Position numbers and translations under genes: made by a program. Under the pieces are notes generated by a model that made no database searches, was not told the origin of the DNA, and was given only the letters and a program-made list of their open reading frames with translations. From the NCBI GenBank assembly GCA_028456385.1, contig JALNQF010000037.1:124001-188000 (forward strand): a DNA stretch of 64,000 bases. Direction: 5' to 3'. Every line of letters starts with the position of its first letter. Positions within the stretch are counted from its first letter, which is position 1. This DNA is from Ophiosphaerella korrae. Lineage: Eukaryota > Ascomycota > Dothideomycetes > Pleosporales > Phaeosphaeriaceae. Positions 11,941 to 23,200 of this stretch are shown one piece after another.

Positions 11941-14403
11941 CTACACGTTGGTGTTAGCGCCCTTATCAAGCAACAACTTTGCAATCTGCTCGTGGTCTCT
12001 CTCTGAAGCTGTTTGGAGTGCGTTGCCATAGAATCCACCCTGCGCATTGACGTCGGCGCCCTTATCAAGCAACAGCTTTATAATCTGCTCGTGGCCTCCA
12101 ATTGAAGCCGCATGGAGTGCGCTGCCATATCTTCCACCCTGCGTATTGACGTCGGCGCCCTTATCCACCAGCAGTTTGACCATACCATCATGCCCATGTT
12201 CCGCCGCGGGGAATAATGGAGTCTCGCCGCGGCTGTCTCTCGTGTTGATCGCAATCATAACCTCTGTTTCTAGTCTATGTAAGTACTCCTGTGCCAGGTT
12301 GGATAATCCGAGTCGCGCCACAAGGTGTAAGCCTGTTGTTCTTGGATATTTTTGCCTACAATTTCTGTACTTGTAGTCTGAAACGAACATTACCTGTGCG
12401 GCGCAGGAAACAGATCCACTGTGGAGAAGAAATGAACATGCTAGCTCACACACCTCATCCTGAACTGTCAGTATATGTTGTCCCCAGTGCTTGGCAGCAT
12501 AGTCCAAGAATTCGCTCCGTTGAAGTCTCTCCTCACACTTGTAGTCAGAGGCACAGCTACCACCCCTAAATGTACGAAACAAGAGGTAGGTAAGACATGT
12601 TGAAGCAATATATATCTGAGCGCTAGGGATCCATTTATCCCTAATGCGTTCAAAGTACTCTTGTGTGGTGTAGTGTACAAGACGAATTATAGCGCTACCC
12701 TCGTCGACAATGACAAGACCGGCGCACACTGACACCAAGTCTTCGACGTCAGGCACATTCTCTGGGTCAAGCTCCTCTTCCTTAGGCTCTACCGCTAAAG
12801 CACAGCATATCTCAGTCGTAGTGAGCGGTCTTTGCGCATATGTAATCCACAACAGGACCTTCTTAGCTCGTTCGTAGTCTCCGCTTAGCTGGCCTTCTAT
12901 TCTTTGGATAGCTTCGTTGTATGCATCATCGAGCGCGCTGGAACCTCTAGAAAATTTAGCTAATGTAGATTTGACGTCTTTTGTAGTCCTTTTATCTAAG
13001 AGCGAATCCATATGCAGTTGAGCGAGGAGAAACCTAAAAACCTGTAAGTCTATATCGCTCCATTAAACTGAAAGTTACCCGTACATGCCGTCTACAGCCT
13101 CTACTATCTTTTCTTGCACCATGTCCTGCAGTGCAGAGTTGCGTTGAATGCATCTGGGCAGTCGATAAATCTGGCCAGCTACGAATCGCTTCACGTCCTC
13201 ATTACTAGCCTGGACTTCTAACCTTAGCGCTTCTCTGAACTTATCTAAAATCTCTGGTATAAAACGCGAGGTAACCATTAGGCGAAGATCTGTGCACGCT
13301 TGTAGATCTTGGAGTTTGGCTAGAAACTGGTGGCGAGTCCCGTCGCCGTCTCGACACTCGTCCAGAGCGTCGATTACGACATAAACAGTAGAATAATTCG
13401 CAAGCACAGATCGTAGAGCCCCATGGATTTCATCAAATGAAGGCTTAGTCCCTTGACTAGCATGCTGTTGGTGTAATCGTTCTACAGGCTCTACAAACGA
13501 AGTTCGGGCCTGTACTAGCTGCTTGAGGATGGCCATTAGCAGACTGGTGGCATCCTGCTCCTCTTGAGCCTTGTAATTACAGTACACATAAGCAACCCCA
13601 ACCGAGCTACTCTGCACTACCTTCAATAGGTGATCGATCGCGATTGACGATATCATGGTCTTGCCAGCTCCAGGAATTCCTGTGCAGAGTAGTGTTCCCT
13701 TTGGTTGGCGGAGCCAACCCTCAAACTCGGGTGCATCGAGAAACCACTGGCCTGTCCCTTCTTGTCTGCGGCCTATGAAGTCAGATTGTTGAGCAGGAAA
13801 ATCCATCGGCGATATCCATGCCATCAGCTTGTCGTGCTTCGCATGGCGTTGGTCTTGCCGTATTATATCAAGTCTGGATTGTATGGTGGGAATATACGTC
13901 CGAACAAAGCTCGTGTCGTCTTTGATAGCTTGAGAGAGCTTACTTGGATATATATGAGCAGTGTTGTCTTGCAACTCCAATACAGAGACTTACAAGTGGT
14001 CCATCTGTAACGCAATCTCTACCAGAGTTTTTAGGCGTTCCATCCTACCTAATATGCTGGCAATTTCTTCTTTCTTGAACTTCCACACTAGCGCTTCGCC
14101 CGCCTTCTTTAGTCTGCCTCCCTCTGTTATATTAGTTTGTAGCAACTCAAGAGCTTGCTTGAACTGGTCAAGCGGTCCGTTTTCGGCTGCGAAGGCTCGG
14201 ATTGCGGTATACCACAGCTTATCGGCGCTTCCCTCTTCGAGACGGAATCTTAGGCTGAGAAGGAGGCTATGCAGATTCGAGACCTCTATAGCGCACTTTG
14301 CGCGGTCTTTCGAGGCATCTTTGACGTCGTTCAAATACCCAAGGACCTTGTTCGAGAGCTGTAGGGTAGCGATGATGCTCGCCGTGGTGCTAAGTGGGTC
14401 CAT
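11941..14403 (-). CDS. NACHT-ankyrin STAND protein (HET-E-like architecture), C-terminally shortened
   Basis: Exons 14403-13994, 13942-13079 and 13033-11941 give 788 residues; both introns restore frame. Start chosen at MDPLSTTASIIATLQL, the usual opening of the fungal STAND N-terminal domain (residues about 1-135). Next come a linker and a NACHT NTPase with P-loop GIPGAGKT, Walker B-like VYVVIDALDEC and sensor-like LMVTSRF. The motif GFLLAQLHMDSL then leads into a winged-helix region (ITYAQRPLTTTEICCALA; LVHYTTQEYF). The end holds three ankyrin repeats with cores such as ALHAASIGGHEQIIKLLLDKGADVN. Family members act as NTP-driven switches in vegetative incompatibility or immune-like recognition, with the repeats as the variable sensor. 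The ankyrin array stops early at a TAG and relics continue downstream, so this copy may be truncated or inactive. Confidence 0.8.
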
Positions 14404-14865
14404 GTCGAAAGAATGTGGACAAAGTTTGTAGATATGTATAGGGGTGTGGCGAAGGTAGACGGTAGCATGATGGAGGTAGAAGGTGATGGACGAGCAACCA
14501 AGCTGAGAGGGGTGCAGCTGCAGCAAGGCTGACAGCGTTGCTACAGGCAGTCTGCCTCACGCTACCCTGCACCTTATCGATAATGGCAAGCAGCAGTAAC
14601 TAACAAGCTTCCTGTGCATGTCCTCACGACAAATTGCATAAGTTCACTTTCCTTAGGATATCAAGAATCTGTCAAGCAGGCCATCATGCAGCTCATGCGT
14701 GAACTAACTTGTTTACGGAACCAGCCGACCCGCTCTGGCCATAGCGCTGTTAGCGCGAGCCTACATCCTGACTGTGCACGGAGCAGCAAAGTCCAAAATA
14801 GAATAGCTGTTTTCTAGCCTACTGGCATCAGGTTTCCATACGGCTAACATGACCTTGGGTTGACT

Positions 14866-14926
14866 TGAGCATGTAATCTGCTACAGTACAGGAGGATACT
14901 TCTCAGTCATAGCTCGCGCTGACAAG
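14866..14926 (+). repeat. 61-bp inverted repeat, left copy
   Basis: This segment matches the reverse complement of 19856-19916 at 55 of 61 positions with no gaps. Five of the six differences are transitions. Core shared blocks are GTAATCTGCTACAGTA, AGGAGGATAC and CTCAGTCATAGC. I cannot extend the match on either side. Confidence 0.85.
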
Positions 14927-15409
14927 GGTATGGCCGGTGCGAAGGGTTGGCGGACAGCCGACGCTTTGCCGAACGAATTCGGTAAGCCCCACTTCACCAG
15001 CTGCTCCTTTGCCTTTTGCATGGTTTGGTTCCTATCTACGGCTATGCACATACCCTCTCAAGAGGTGGCATATTTGCCTATATTTTATGTTCTTTGAAAT
15101 GTTGTGCCTATTATACTTGATGCCTTGTATTTCTGCACCACTATGTCAGGTTCGTAGAGACGCTCTGCCCTCGTGCCCTCAGGGCGCAGGAAGTGTTCTC
15201 TGAGTTCCAATGTTCTTTTATATTGTGATACCCCCCACTAGATTCCTAGGTGGCCCGCCGTTTTTGTGGTGCGGCCTGCCGCCGAACGCAGCGTCAACAG
15301 TATTTCGTCATGACGCAGCTTTATGAGAGTAATGCTCTGCTCGGGCGCGTCATCGAGTCTATTGAGCATGAGAGTTCCCACATGAATCTCCTCAGACCTT
15401 GTCAAGTGC

Positions 15410-15434
15410 GTCGAAGGGGCACCACCCCTTCGAC
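15410..15434. repeat. Perfect short inverted repeat (10-bp stem, 5-nt loop)
   Basis: GTCGAAGGGG and its exact complement CCCCTTCGAC flank CACCA. It could form a stable hairpin. No flanking U tract, CTRR terminus or gene end assigns it a role. Confidence 0.8.
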
Positions 15435-16450
15435 ACAGGATGGGTCGACAGTGGACGAGGCTGTTTGTTTGATCTGTAGTATTGTGTGGCACCGATAGTG
15501 GCATGCCGGGTATCTGTGAAGTGATCCGTGTAAGAGATGATGCCATTCAGTCGAGGGCTCGTCTAAGTGGGATGTGATGGGTCCTACGGGAATCAAATAG
15601 GTCGACAACCATGACCCATAATCCATCAACAACAGGGGCCAACATCTGGGCCCATATGTCCTAACCCTGTACAGCTTCTCTACAAGGCTATCTTCAAATC
15701 CTTCTCTGTAAAAAGTCGTTACTCAGGCTAAGAAGATCGCTAAACCTCTCGCACATTGCTTTCGTTGAGCTTTTGTAAGCAACCTTGCCATAACCAGATT
15801 AGATCGCAGAAGCGCGAGGGACCCGAAACAGGCCCATTACGAATCCTGGGGCTCGTAGCTAGGAGAGCGCGGCCTAATAATTGACTTATAATGCGCTAAA
15901 TTCATTACGCTGATTCAGGAACACACGGTGGTACTGTGTCATGAACATTGAGCGTCTCGCGTTGCACGCCGATATTATAGAATATCTGGAAGCGCTATAA
16001 AGCTGAAAGTACAATTGCCCTATTGTAATCCCAGCTCATTCCATGCGGATATCGCGTTCAGCCACGTTATGACAAAATCGCAGAAAACCTACCATTTAGA
16101 CAAGGCATGACCAACATTATATACCATCTAAGTAACTCCGAGTAAATAAGCAGTGTGCTAAATCCTATGTGCTCCAACTAAGTGCTTGCATATCTAGTTA
16201 GTATATTATTCGCTTCGATCTCCTCAAATGGGTCGATGCCAAATTCGCCTTCACCGGAGTCTGTTCGTAGCCGCCCCGAATCACTTGTCCTTATTTCACG
16301 TAGCAGTTCTATCTTTGGCGACGCACCATTACAAACTTCTCCTCTAGTCAGTATGACGTCAAAACGCGAGTGAGTAGGCCCGGCCCACCCTCGTTCAGAT
16401 GATGTAGAACTATCACCGCGTAAAACAGGAGTCAGAATGTGTTGCTTGAA

Positions 16451-17392
16451 GATACCACCGAACTACTGAATGGCATCCTGAAGGCCATCAATGATGGTGT
16501 TTTCCCTTGCCTTTCGAAAAGCTATCCTTTTATCATCACAGTCGATGACATGCCCATAGCCGATGCCCTACTCACATAAGCATTACGCCTTAGTGATAGG
16601 GTTGATGGACAAACCTCATAGAAGGTGCCATTTACTAGTATTACCTGAACCATTGTCAAGATGGTTCCCGCTTCCGAAGAGTCGACAGACAGTAGAGAGC
16701 TTTGGACGCAACACCACTTCGCGACTAGGACGGAAAATTTAACTAACATGCAGATTACATCGCATTTGTGAAGGGAGCGTACCCCAATTATCGCTTACCT
16801 CCAAGCGTTTGCGGAAATATCTTTCTTTTTAGGGACTGACACCCTTATCCCACAGACGTGGCTTTGTCACAGCAACAGGTCAAAATCATTGACTTTGGTA
16901 AATCTTTCGCCAACGATGACGTTTATGAAACGCTCTACGCTCCTCTTTGTGTTTGAGCACCCGAGGCCATTTTTGGAGAGAAGTTGGACTATCGCGTCGA
17001 CTTGTGGGCGTAAGCCAAGACGCGAATGAAGATGAAGCTCACCTATTCAATAGATCGTCGAGCCCATAGTTGGCCAACCACCTTTTGATAGCATCATGGC
17101 AACACTCGTAACCGTCGTTCGCCAGATGTCAGAGACTGCTAGTAATGAATTGCTAGAGCGGTGGCAGCAAAAATGGCGTGCTATGGATAGCACGTGGGCT
17201 GGGGACAAGACGGAAAACAGTCTTCAGGAGTGGCTAGAGGGAACATACTTTGACGGCACGAAGAAAGAGGACTTGACACAAGAGGAAATCGTCAAAATAG
17301 GCGCGCTTATTCGTAGGCTACTACGATTTGAGCCTTCAACAAAGGCGTCAGTTCAAGAAATCTTCCAGGATCCTTGGTTTGGGGACAAGTAG
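16451..17392 (+). pseudogene. Decayed serine/threonine protein kinase
   Basis: The plus strand preserves the C-lobe of a fungal (SRPK-like) kinase in pieces. About 16866-17009 reads VKIIDFGKSF (DFG motif) and then APEAIFGEKLDYRVDLWA (APE motif), but a TGA sits where the residue before APE is expected. A GTAAGC..TAG intron (17010-17053) joins to 17054-17392, which reads VGQPPFDSIMATL and RLLRFEPSTKASVQEIFQDPWF, the standard end of the kinase fold. About 16451-16579 reads QNVLLEDTTELL, a possible relic of the catalytic-loop Asn region. No intact N-lobe, glycine-rich loop or HRD motif is visible. The piece lies inside the inverted-repeat-bounded segment, just downstream of the 3' end of the convergent HET gene. 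Confidence 0.65.
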
Positions 17393-17497
17393 TTTGGCAA
17401 TATGAGACATTTCGCGCGTCAAGGCAGATCCTACGATTGGTGTCGGGTACGTTGTTGCTCTTCTCATAACGCGACTTTTAACAACTCCCTCATAATC

Positions 17498-19474
17498 CTA
17501 CTTCAAGGAAAATTCCTCCAACTCACAATCCTTGGTTATAAACTCACCGTACATAATTCCATGAACAAACGTCTCTCCAACCAATACACACATTCCGTCA
17601 TCACATCTCCTTAACACATATGGAAACTTTGCTCCGGGGAAAATAACAATGACATCTCCTTCGTCCGCATGTCCAGGAGCAAGTCCAACAAACCCTTTCA
17701 CAGTCACAAATGGTCTGCGCTCCACCTGTTGCCCCATCATACTATAGTAACTTCTGAGCGTATTCGTAACTGGAACTCCAGCACTCGGCCCGTGGTTTTG
17801 CTGCTGGATGAAGTCCGTAACAACTTCTGTGTGACCGAGGCGACATTCCTCAAGCGTGGCACTTCGGACAAATCCCGTGAGATATAAATCAACTACAGGA
17901 ACACGTTGGTATGCAGTTTCCCGGAGAGAAGGGTCAGGATAGATTTCTACACCTGATTTCTCGAGTTTTTCGTTGGAGATTTGGCATAGAGACATTATAT
18001 CCTGTAGATACTTGCAGGCCTGGTAGCGATGCTTCATGCTTAGCGATTCACCTCCATTGCACTGGGGCTTTAGCGATTCGATGGAGTCAACGAGGAAACC
18101 ATGTATTTTTAGTTGTGAGAAAGGAACGTTTTTGTTAGGATGTCCTAGAAATATTGCAGAGCCTGATGCTGAGTATGGTGTATCCCAAGGTAATTGTCCA
18201 AAGGGTTGCCTGACCTCCTGTCGCCAATCAGGGACCCACGAGGGTACGTCTGGCTCGGCCTTACTCCATTGAGAGAAGGCAAGGATATCAACATGACCAG
18301 AGGCGATTATGGCACGAGTGGTGTTGCAGTAGACAGCGGTACACAAGTTTGTGGCTGCGTAGTTTGGAATGATACCAAGAGCCCCTGTGTCCGCCGCAAT
18401 TCCAAGAAGTGCCCAAATTCTGTCCCTAGGATCCGTGGCCTCTCTCCCCACACGAATGCTGGCAAGAAGCCAGATAAGGTTAGGTTTCTCTCTGTCGTTC
18501 TCTTGAGCAGGGTTTTGATATCGTTTTCGCATTCCTGAAACAAAACTTGCGGATGACGGTATATCGGCAGAGCAGAGAAAGTCAAACTGTGCTTTTAATT
18601 CGCAGTCTGGTGGGAAATTTCCATCGGTTGATGCTTCCAACAAGGCTGTTAGCTGCTCTGCGAGTCTGCGTGAGAGAAAGGCTCGCATGTATATGATATA
18701 CAGCATAGCAGCGTGCAGGAATGCGAATCCAATTTTCAGCTTGCCACAGTACACTTCGACGTTACGAGAAATAATGATTTCCTGCAAGATCCAGACACGA
18801 CTCCAGTATTCGCGCGAGAAGAGATGACAGGTTCCCGTAAGGAGACTAAGTGAGTCCTTGATCTGGAGGAGGGATTCATCGAGCATATCTTCAACAAGCC
18901 TCGTGGCTTCATTCTCGGCGTGCACGGCACCTTCCGGATCTTGGATAGATAGGGTAGACATTCTAATGAAGAAGTCGAAGGCTCCACGGTCAACGACAGC
19001 CTTCCCGATCTGTGCAAGCTGGAGCATGATTTCATCGCTGCAGGTGATGTCGTCTGCTGGCCCGAGCCATACTCTCGTACTTTTGGCATGGGAATAAATA
19101 TCCGTCATGAAACTGAGTTGCTTGCTCTTCTCTACATCGTCTTTCTGATTAATACAAAGCGCATCCACCCATATAATTACATTAGTTGTCTCGCTGCGGA
19201 GATGCTTCAAGGCGGCATGGAGGTTTCTTGTTACGAGCACCTCTGTCTCGTTCACCAGTATGGGTAGGGGTTCCTTTGGGTCTCCCCAGGTGTAAGATAG
19301 TGCTTCGTATCCTTGATCCCTAGCTTCGTGGAATGCAATAGGATATATATCGCAAGAGATTGGGACATGCTCCTCAGCCTGAATTGAAGACGCTTTTAAG
19401 ATAGAGGATCGAGCGTGAAGTCGCAGGAGTCGTATTTCACGCGTCGAGTCAAGCGGAGTGTACAGTGTATCCAT
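17498..19474 (-). CDS. HET-domain protein
   Basis: Intact single-exon gene of 658 residues. The N-terminal HET domain shows its three conserved blocks: YEALSYTWGDP (about residues 75-86), VDALCINQKD (about 120-130) and IYSHAKSTRVWLG (about 145-157). A later motif, DPRDRIWALLGIA, and a long C-terminal part ending in a GEFITKDCELEEF-like stretch are also typical. HET-domain proteins trigger heterokaryon incompatibility cell death when partnered with specific recognition genes; whether this copy is active cannot be read from sequence. It lies inside the 5-kb interval bounded by the 61-bp inverted repeat, with its promoter end nearest the right repeat copy. Confidence 0.9.
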   Translation of the reverse strand: MDTLYTPLDSTREIRLLRLHARSSILKASSIQAEEHVPISCDIYPIAFHEARDQGYEALSYTWGDPKEPLPILVNETEVLVTRNLHAALKHLRSETTNVIIWVDALCINQKDDVEKSKQLSFMTDIYSHAKSTRVWLGPADDITCSDEIMLQLAQIGKAVVDRGAFDFFIRMSTLSIQDPEGAVHAENEATRLVEDMLDESLLQIKDSLSLLTGTCHLFSREYWSRVWILQEIIISRNVEVYCGKLKIGFAFLHAAMLYIIYMRAFLSRRLAEQLTALLEASTDGNFPPDCELKAQFDFLCSADIPSSASFVSGMRKRYQNPAQENDREKPNLIWLLASIRVGREATDPRDRIWALLGIAADTGALGIIPNYAATNLCTAVYCNTTRAIIASGHVDILAFSQWSKAEPDVPSWVPDWRQEVRQPFGQLPWDTPYSASGSAIFLGHPNKNVPFSQLKIHGFLVDSIESLKPQCNGGESLSMKHRYQACKYLQDIMSLCQISNEKLEKSGVEIYPDPSLRETAYQRVPVVDLYLTGFVRSATLEECRLGHTEVVTDFIQQQNHGPSAGVPVTNTLRSYYSMMGQQVERRPFVTVKGFVGLAPGHADEGDVIVIFPGAKFPYVLRRCDDGMCVLVGETFVHGIMYGEFITKDCELEEFSLK

Positions 19475-20678
19475 TGTTTAAAGACTGAAGTGAAGAACGA
19501 ACTCGAAGAAGGCGGATGGAGGATGGAACTTGGAGTGTGAAGTTTAGGAAGCAGAAGGTCCCGTGTACTGTGCGGCTGAACTCCGATCTGACGCCTACAT
19601 CCTTGGCTTTGTGTTAGGAACGCCAGCTTTGGTAATCAATATTCAACCGGCAAGGGCAGGCAGGGGATGGCTCTTTGAGGAGGTGTTTGTCAAAGTCTCA
19701 ATTCCCCATTCAAATGATGACCTTCGATGCTTCCCTGTGGCGTCTAGTGCAACTGTGCACGGCACGGACCGCTACCTACGGGGAACCATCGACTAGAACT
19801 TACTACGTTAACTAAGTCAATAGATTCTAGCCTCCTAAAAGCCTCTCTTCTAGCACTTGTCAGCGCGGGCTATGACTGAGGCGTATCCTCCTATACTGTA
19901 GCAGATTACGTGTTCAGGCTAGCAGCGACTAACCAGAGTTCAATGGGTGTTTGGGGCTGTCTCAGTGCTCAGCGTTGCTCAACCACACGACGCGGGGTTG
20001 ATCGCCAAATCACAGCCAACCCGAGTCATTTTAGCGCTCCAGAGTCCACGTCAGCATTAATAAATTAAGGTTATCCTTTTATTTTATTTTTTGACCTTTC
20101 TGTACAAACAGGAGGCGGGGGGGCCTTTTATTTGCCAACTCCACTCAACGAAGCATTCAACCACCGTCAAAGCGCGATGAGCATAGTTATCTAAACACTA
20201 CTCCCAGTATGTAATTTTGCCATACTTGTCTATATATTAGCAAGTTTTAGGTGTAATGCACGAACTTCCCAGTAAATCCGAGCCTGTCTAGAGTAATGTC
20301 GTTGTCTATGCCTACGGTGAAATGTGGTATTATAGGCCGAGGAGATGTCTTATTTAGAAGACATAAAGTACGGGCAAAATCTAAGATTTGGAGTATCTAT
20401 TCCAAGATCATCTCTGCTGCTTGATTATTGTGGGCTCTGTTGCGATGAAAAGCACTAGCAGTTTCTCGCTGCGCAGGGTTTCTTGCCACACGGGGACAGA
20501 CGTTAAATTATTTATTGAGGTGACGACACGCAATTGCGGTACCAGACTCGAAACATGTCATAGTGGGGCACAACCACGTGTAGTGGGGTGAAGCTTCCTG
20601 CCCAATTCGGTCATTCGTTCCTTTTGCCAGAAAACGCAGAATTGAATATCTGCGACTTCTCCGAGCTTCACCCACAAG
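19475..20678. other. Intergenic region with right inverted-repeat copy
   Basis: About 1.2 kb holding presumed promoters of the HET gene (minus) and MDE1 (plus), and the right copy of the inverted repeat at 19856-19916. A short T-rich stretch lies near 20070-20100. No gene supported. Confidence 0.5.
19856..19916 (-). repeat. 61-bp inverted repeat, right copy
   Basis: Reverse complement of 14866-14926 with six substitutions in 61 bp. The outer end on this strand is TGTTCA at 19911-19916 and the inner end is CTTGTCAG. I find no clear target-site duplication outside the two copies. Confidence 0.85.
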
Positions 20679-21496
20679 ATGAGTGCCAATACCGAAGATG
20701 TAGAGGCGCTCGTGCACTCAAGTGACCCAAATCACCCTGCAAACCACATCTGCACGCTGTGCGCAAAGTTTTACACCCTAGGCTGGGTACGACCAACGTA
20801 GACATGTGCCATACAACAGAAAGATACAGCTGACGCGCGAGAATTGGCCAGGTAACAGGCACAGGCGGAGGCACGAGCATCCGACATGAAGACAAAATCT
20901 ACATTGCGCCCAGCGGCGTGCAAAAAGAACTCATGAAGCCCACCGACATGTTTGTTATGGACTTTGCGTCTAAGGAGTATCTTCGAAAGCCTCAGGTACA
21001 TACCTGTCCTGATCCACGAGACCAGGGCTAATAAAATGCTGCTCAGGTCCTCAAACCATCGGCCTGCACCCCACTCTTCCTCGCTGCCTTTGAACGGGGC
21101 GCCGGCTGCTGCATCCACACCCACTCACAGTGGGCCGTCCTTGTCACGCTCCTCGTAGAACGCGAACTAGGTCCATCGGGGGCTTTCGAAATCGAGCAAA
21201 TCGAGCAAATCAAAGGCATACCCAGGGGCCGTGGCAAGACCGGGAATCTCGGCTACTACGATCGGCTGCGCATCCCCATCATCGAGAACACGGCGCATGA
21301 AGAAGACCTCAGGGAGAGTTTGGAGGAGGCGATGGAGAAGGAGCCAGACAGTTATGCAATTTTGGTCAGGAGGCATGGGATTTATGTTTGGGGGGATAAT
21401 GTGCACAAGGCGAAGACGCAGTGCGAGAGCATTGATTATATTCTCCAGCTGGCGGTGGAGATGAAGAAATTAGGCTTGCCATGGACCAAGCCGTAA
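20679..21496 (+). CDS. MDE1: Methylthioribulose-1-phosphate dehydratase
   Basis: Methionine-salvage enzyme that dehydrates 5-methylthioribulose 1-phosphate to the diketo intermediate, acting in the cytoplasm. Exons 20679-20786, 20852-20995 and 21047-21496 give 233 residues, close to the family length. It is a class II aldolase/MtnB fold. The early block GWVTGTGGG lies across the first splice junction, followed by [10 protein letters not shown]. Zinc-ligand histidines are in IHTHSQWAV and in [10 protein letters not shown]. The block EQIKGI also fits the fungal family. Both introns have clear GT..AG ends and the joins restore the conserved motifs exactly. The gene is convergent with the phosphate carrier gene, with 81 bp between their stop codons. 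Confidence 0.92.
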
Positions 21497-21577
21497 GTGC
21501 TATGTCGTCAATGTGGGGAGATTTGGGAGGTAAAAGTACAGTCACAATACATGGAGTCGATGTCACGACTTCCAGCC

Positions 21578-22773
21578 TTACTTTTTGCCCTTGTCAACTG
21601 GAGGCGCACTACCGGTGGTAGGGAAGCCCATGAAGATCTTGAAGTAATCGTAGACTACAGTCACGAATTAGCATAGCGACGATCAGAAGGGTCATCAAGG
21701 TACTTACTCATCCACTGGAGTCCGGTCAGAGTTCCAATCATCACAATACGAACTGGCAGACCATTCCAGAGACCTCTAAACCCAATATCCGTGTAAATAC
21801 GACTTGTAGCAGCTCCGAAACTCTCTCCAGCCTGGCGGTTGGCATTGAGCTTCGACACCATCACATCAGCTGGATGGCTGACAATCGCACAGAGAATACC
21901 AGCCGCGTAGCCTGCAGTAAACGATACGGCCGTTTGCGCCCCCTTACCATATTCGCTCTTCGAGCCTGGCAAATAATTGTATATCATCTCTACAATCGTC
22001 TCAAACGACGCAAACTTCATCATTGTATACGGGATCTGCCGACCCCAAAGCGGATACAATCCCTTGAACAAGCCGCCAAAGCCCTCCTTGGCCGTAATTG
22101 TCGAGACACCACTCAGCGTGCCCGTCGCAAACGGCGGAATACTCGTCTGCATCCTCACCTTGACTGCCTCAAACGGACACAGTCCGATATCAGCAATAAA
22201 TTCCGCTGACGCCGACCCCGCGATGTAAATTAGCGTCTTGTACTTGTGCGCGTTTTCCTCGCCCGCGAGATCGCTGTAGAACTTTTTGAAAAACTCATAC
22301 CCGCCGTACTTCAGCCCGCCTTGCACCGAGTAGCCCCAGAACGTGGGACTCCAGCCCGTGAAGACGCCGCGCAGCCCTTCGGCACGCCCAATCTTGCTCC
22401 AGGCGGCGAAGTTGCCCGTGTACATCTTGGGTTTGACTTGGCGGCGGCACTTCACCAAGTCGAGTGGCGTGACGATTGTGTGCGTGAGGCCGCAGGCCAT
22501 GATGCCGCCTACTGTACATGCCGCGTAATATCTGGGCGAGTACAGTTCAATGTGGCTTGGTACGCTGGGGCTTGCTTTTTGCAATTCGGCCATGGCAGTG
22601 CTTCCTAGGCTGGCAGCCTTGTTCTTTGCATCTTCATTGGCGCTCCATGCGTGGTAGAGGTCGTGTTGCGCTGCCCATTTCGAAGGGCGTTCGGCTGCGG
22701 AGTCCGGAAGTCGCTGTGGCAGAACTGCGCACCCGGCGAACGCCTGGCTTAGGGTCCAGGATGTTGGGAACAT
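21578..22773 (-). CDS. MIR1: Mitochondrial phosphate carrier
   Basis: Inner-membrane carrier importing phosphate with protons for ATP synthesis. Exon 1 is 22773-21708 and exon 2 is 21654-21578, joined at a GTAAGT..TAG intron that changes the end from a chance read-through to the conserved LQWMIYDYFKIF; 380 residues in total. Three carrier repeats are visible, with signatures PLDLVKCRRQ, PFEAVKVRMQ and PADVMVSKLN. The SPRYYAACTVGG entry into helix 1 and the QIPYTMMKFASFE block are specific to phosphate carriers. A roughly 70-residue N-terminal extension precedes helix 1 and may act as a targeting sequence. The assignment to the phosphate rather than another carrier subfamily is strong; the yeast-style symbol is by homology. 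Confidence 0.92.
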
Positions 22774-23200
22774 GTTTCATGCACCGCTCTTTAGTGGATT
22801 GATGGAAGTCAGAGTGGTGTGTCGGCTTGGCGCACTTGTTGTTTGGAAACTGATGTCGTCAAACAGGATTTGTTATGCTGACCCATGGAGCGCCACTTGC
22901 CCGCGATACGAAGACGGAGGTGTGCTATTCCTGAGGAAAAACAAGCAGAAATCGATTTGCATGTGGAATGATGACATGCCGTTACTAGACGTAGATTTTA
23001 TAGGTGGCTTGTGAGATTGGTCGGATTTTGGATTTGGTAAATCCGAAACCCGAGATACGAGTCACACATCCCGAGATGAGAGAGGAAGGCACGGGATTGA
23101 GAGTTGACCACTGGACTAGAATTGATGGGCATCGATATTAAACTTGTAGCTAAGCGTATTTTAGGAGGCCGTACCGGATTTGTTTTCCGTCTGCTATATC
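22774..23200. other. Intergenic region
   Basis: About 430 bp between the start of the carrier gene and the end of the DUF1295 gene. Nothing recognisable beyond presumed promoter and 3' untranslated sequence. Confidence 0.5.

Larger units (their letters stand above)
14404..16450. other. Gene-poor accessory region with left inverted-repeat copy
   Basis: About 2 kb with no supported coding region. It contains the left copy of the 61-bp inverted repeat (14866-14926) and a perfect 10-bp-stem hairpin (15410-15434), listed separately. The remaining small frames lack recognisable content. Confidence 0.5.
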
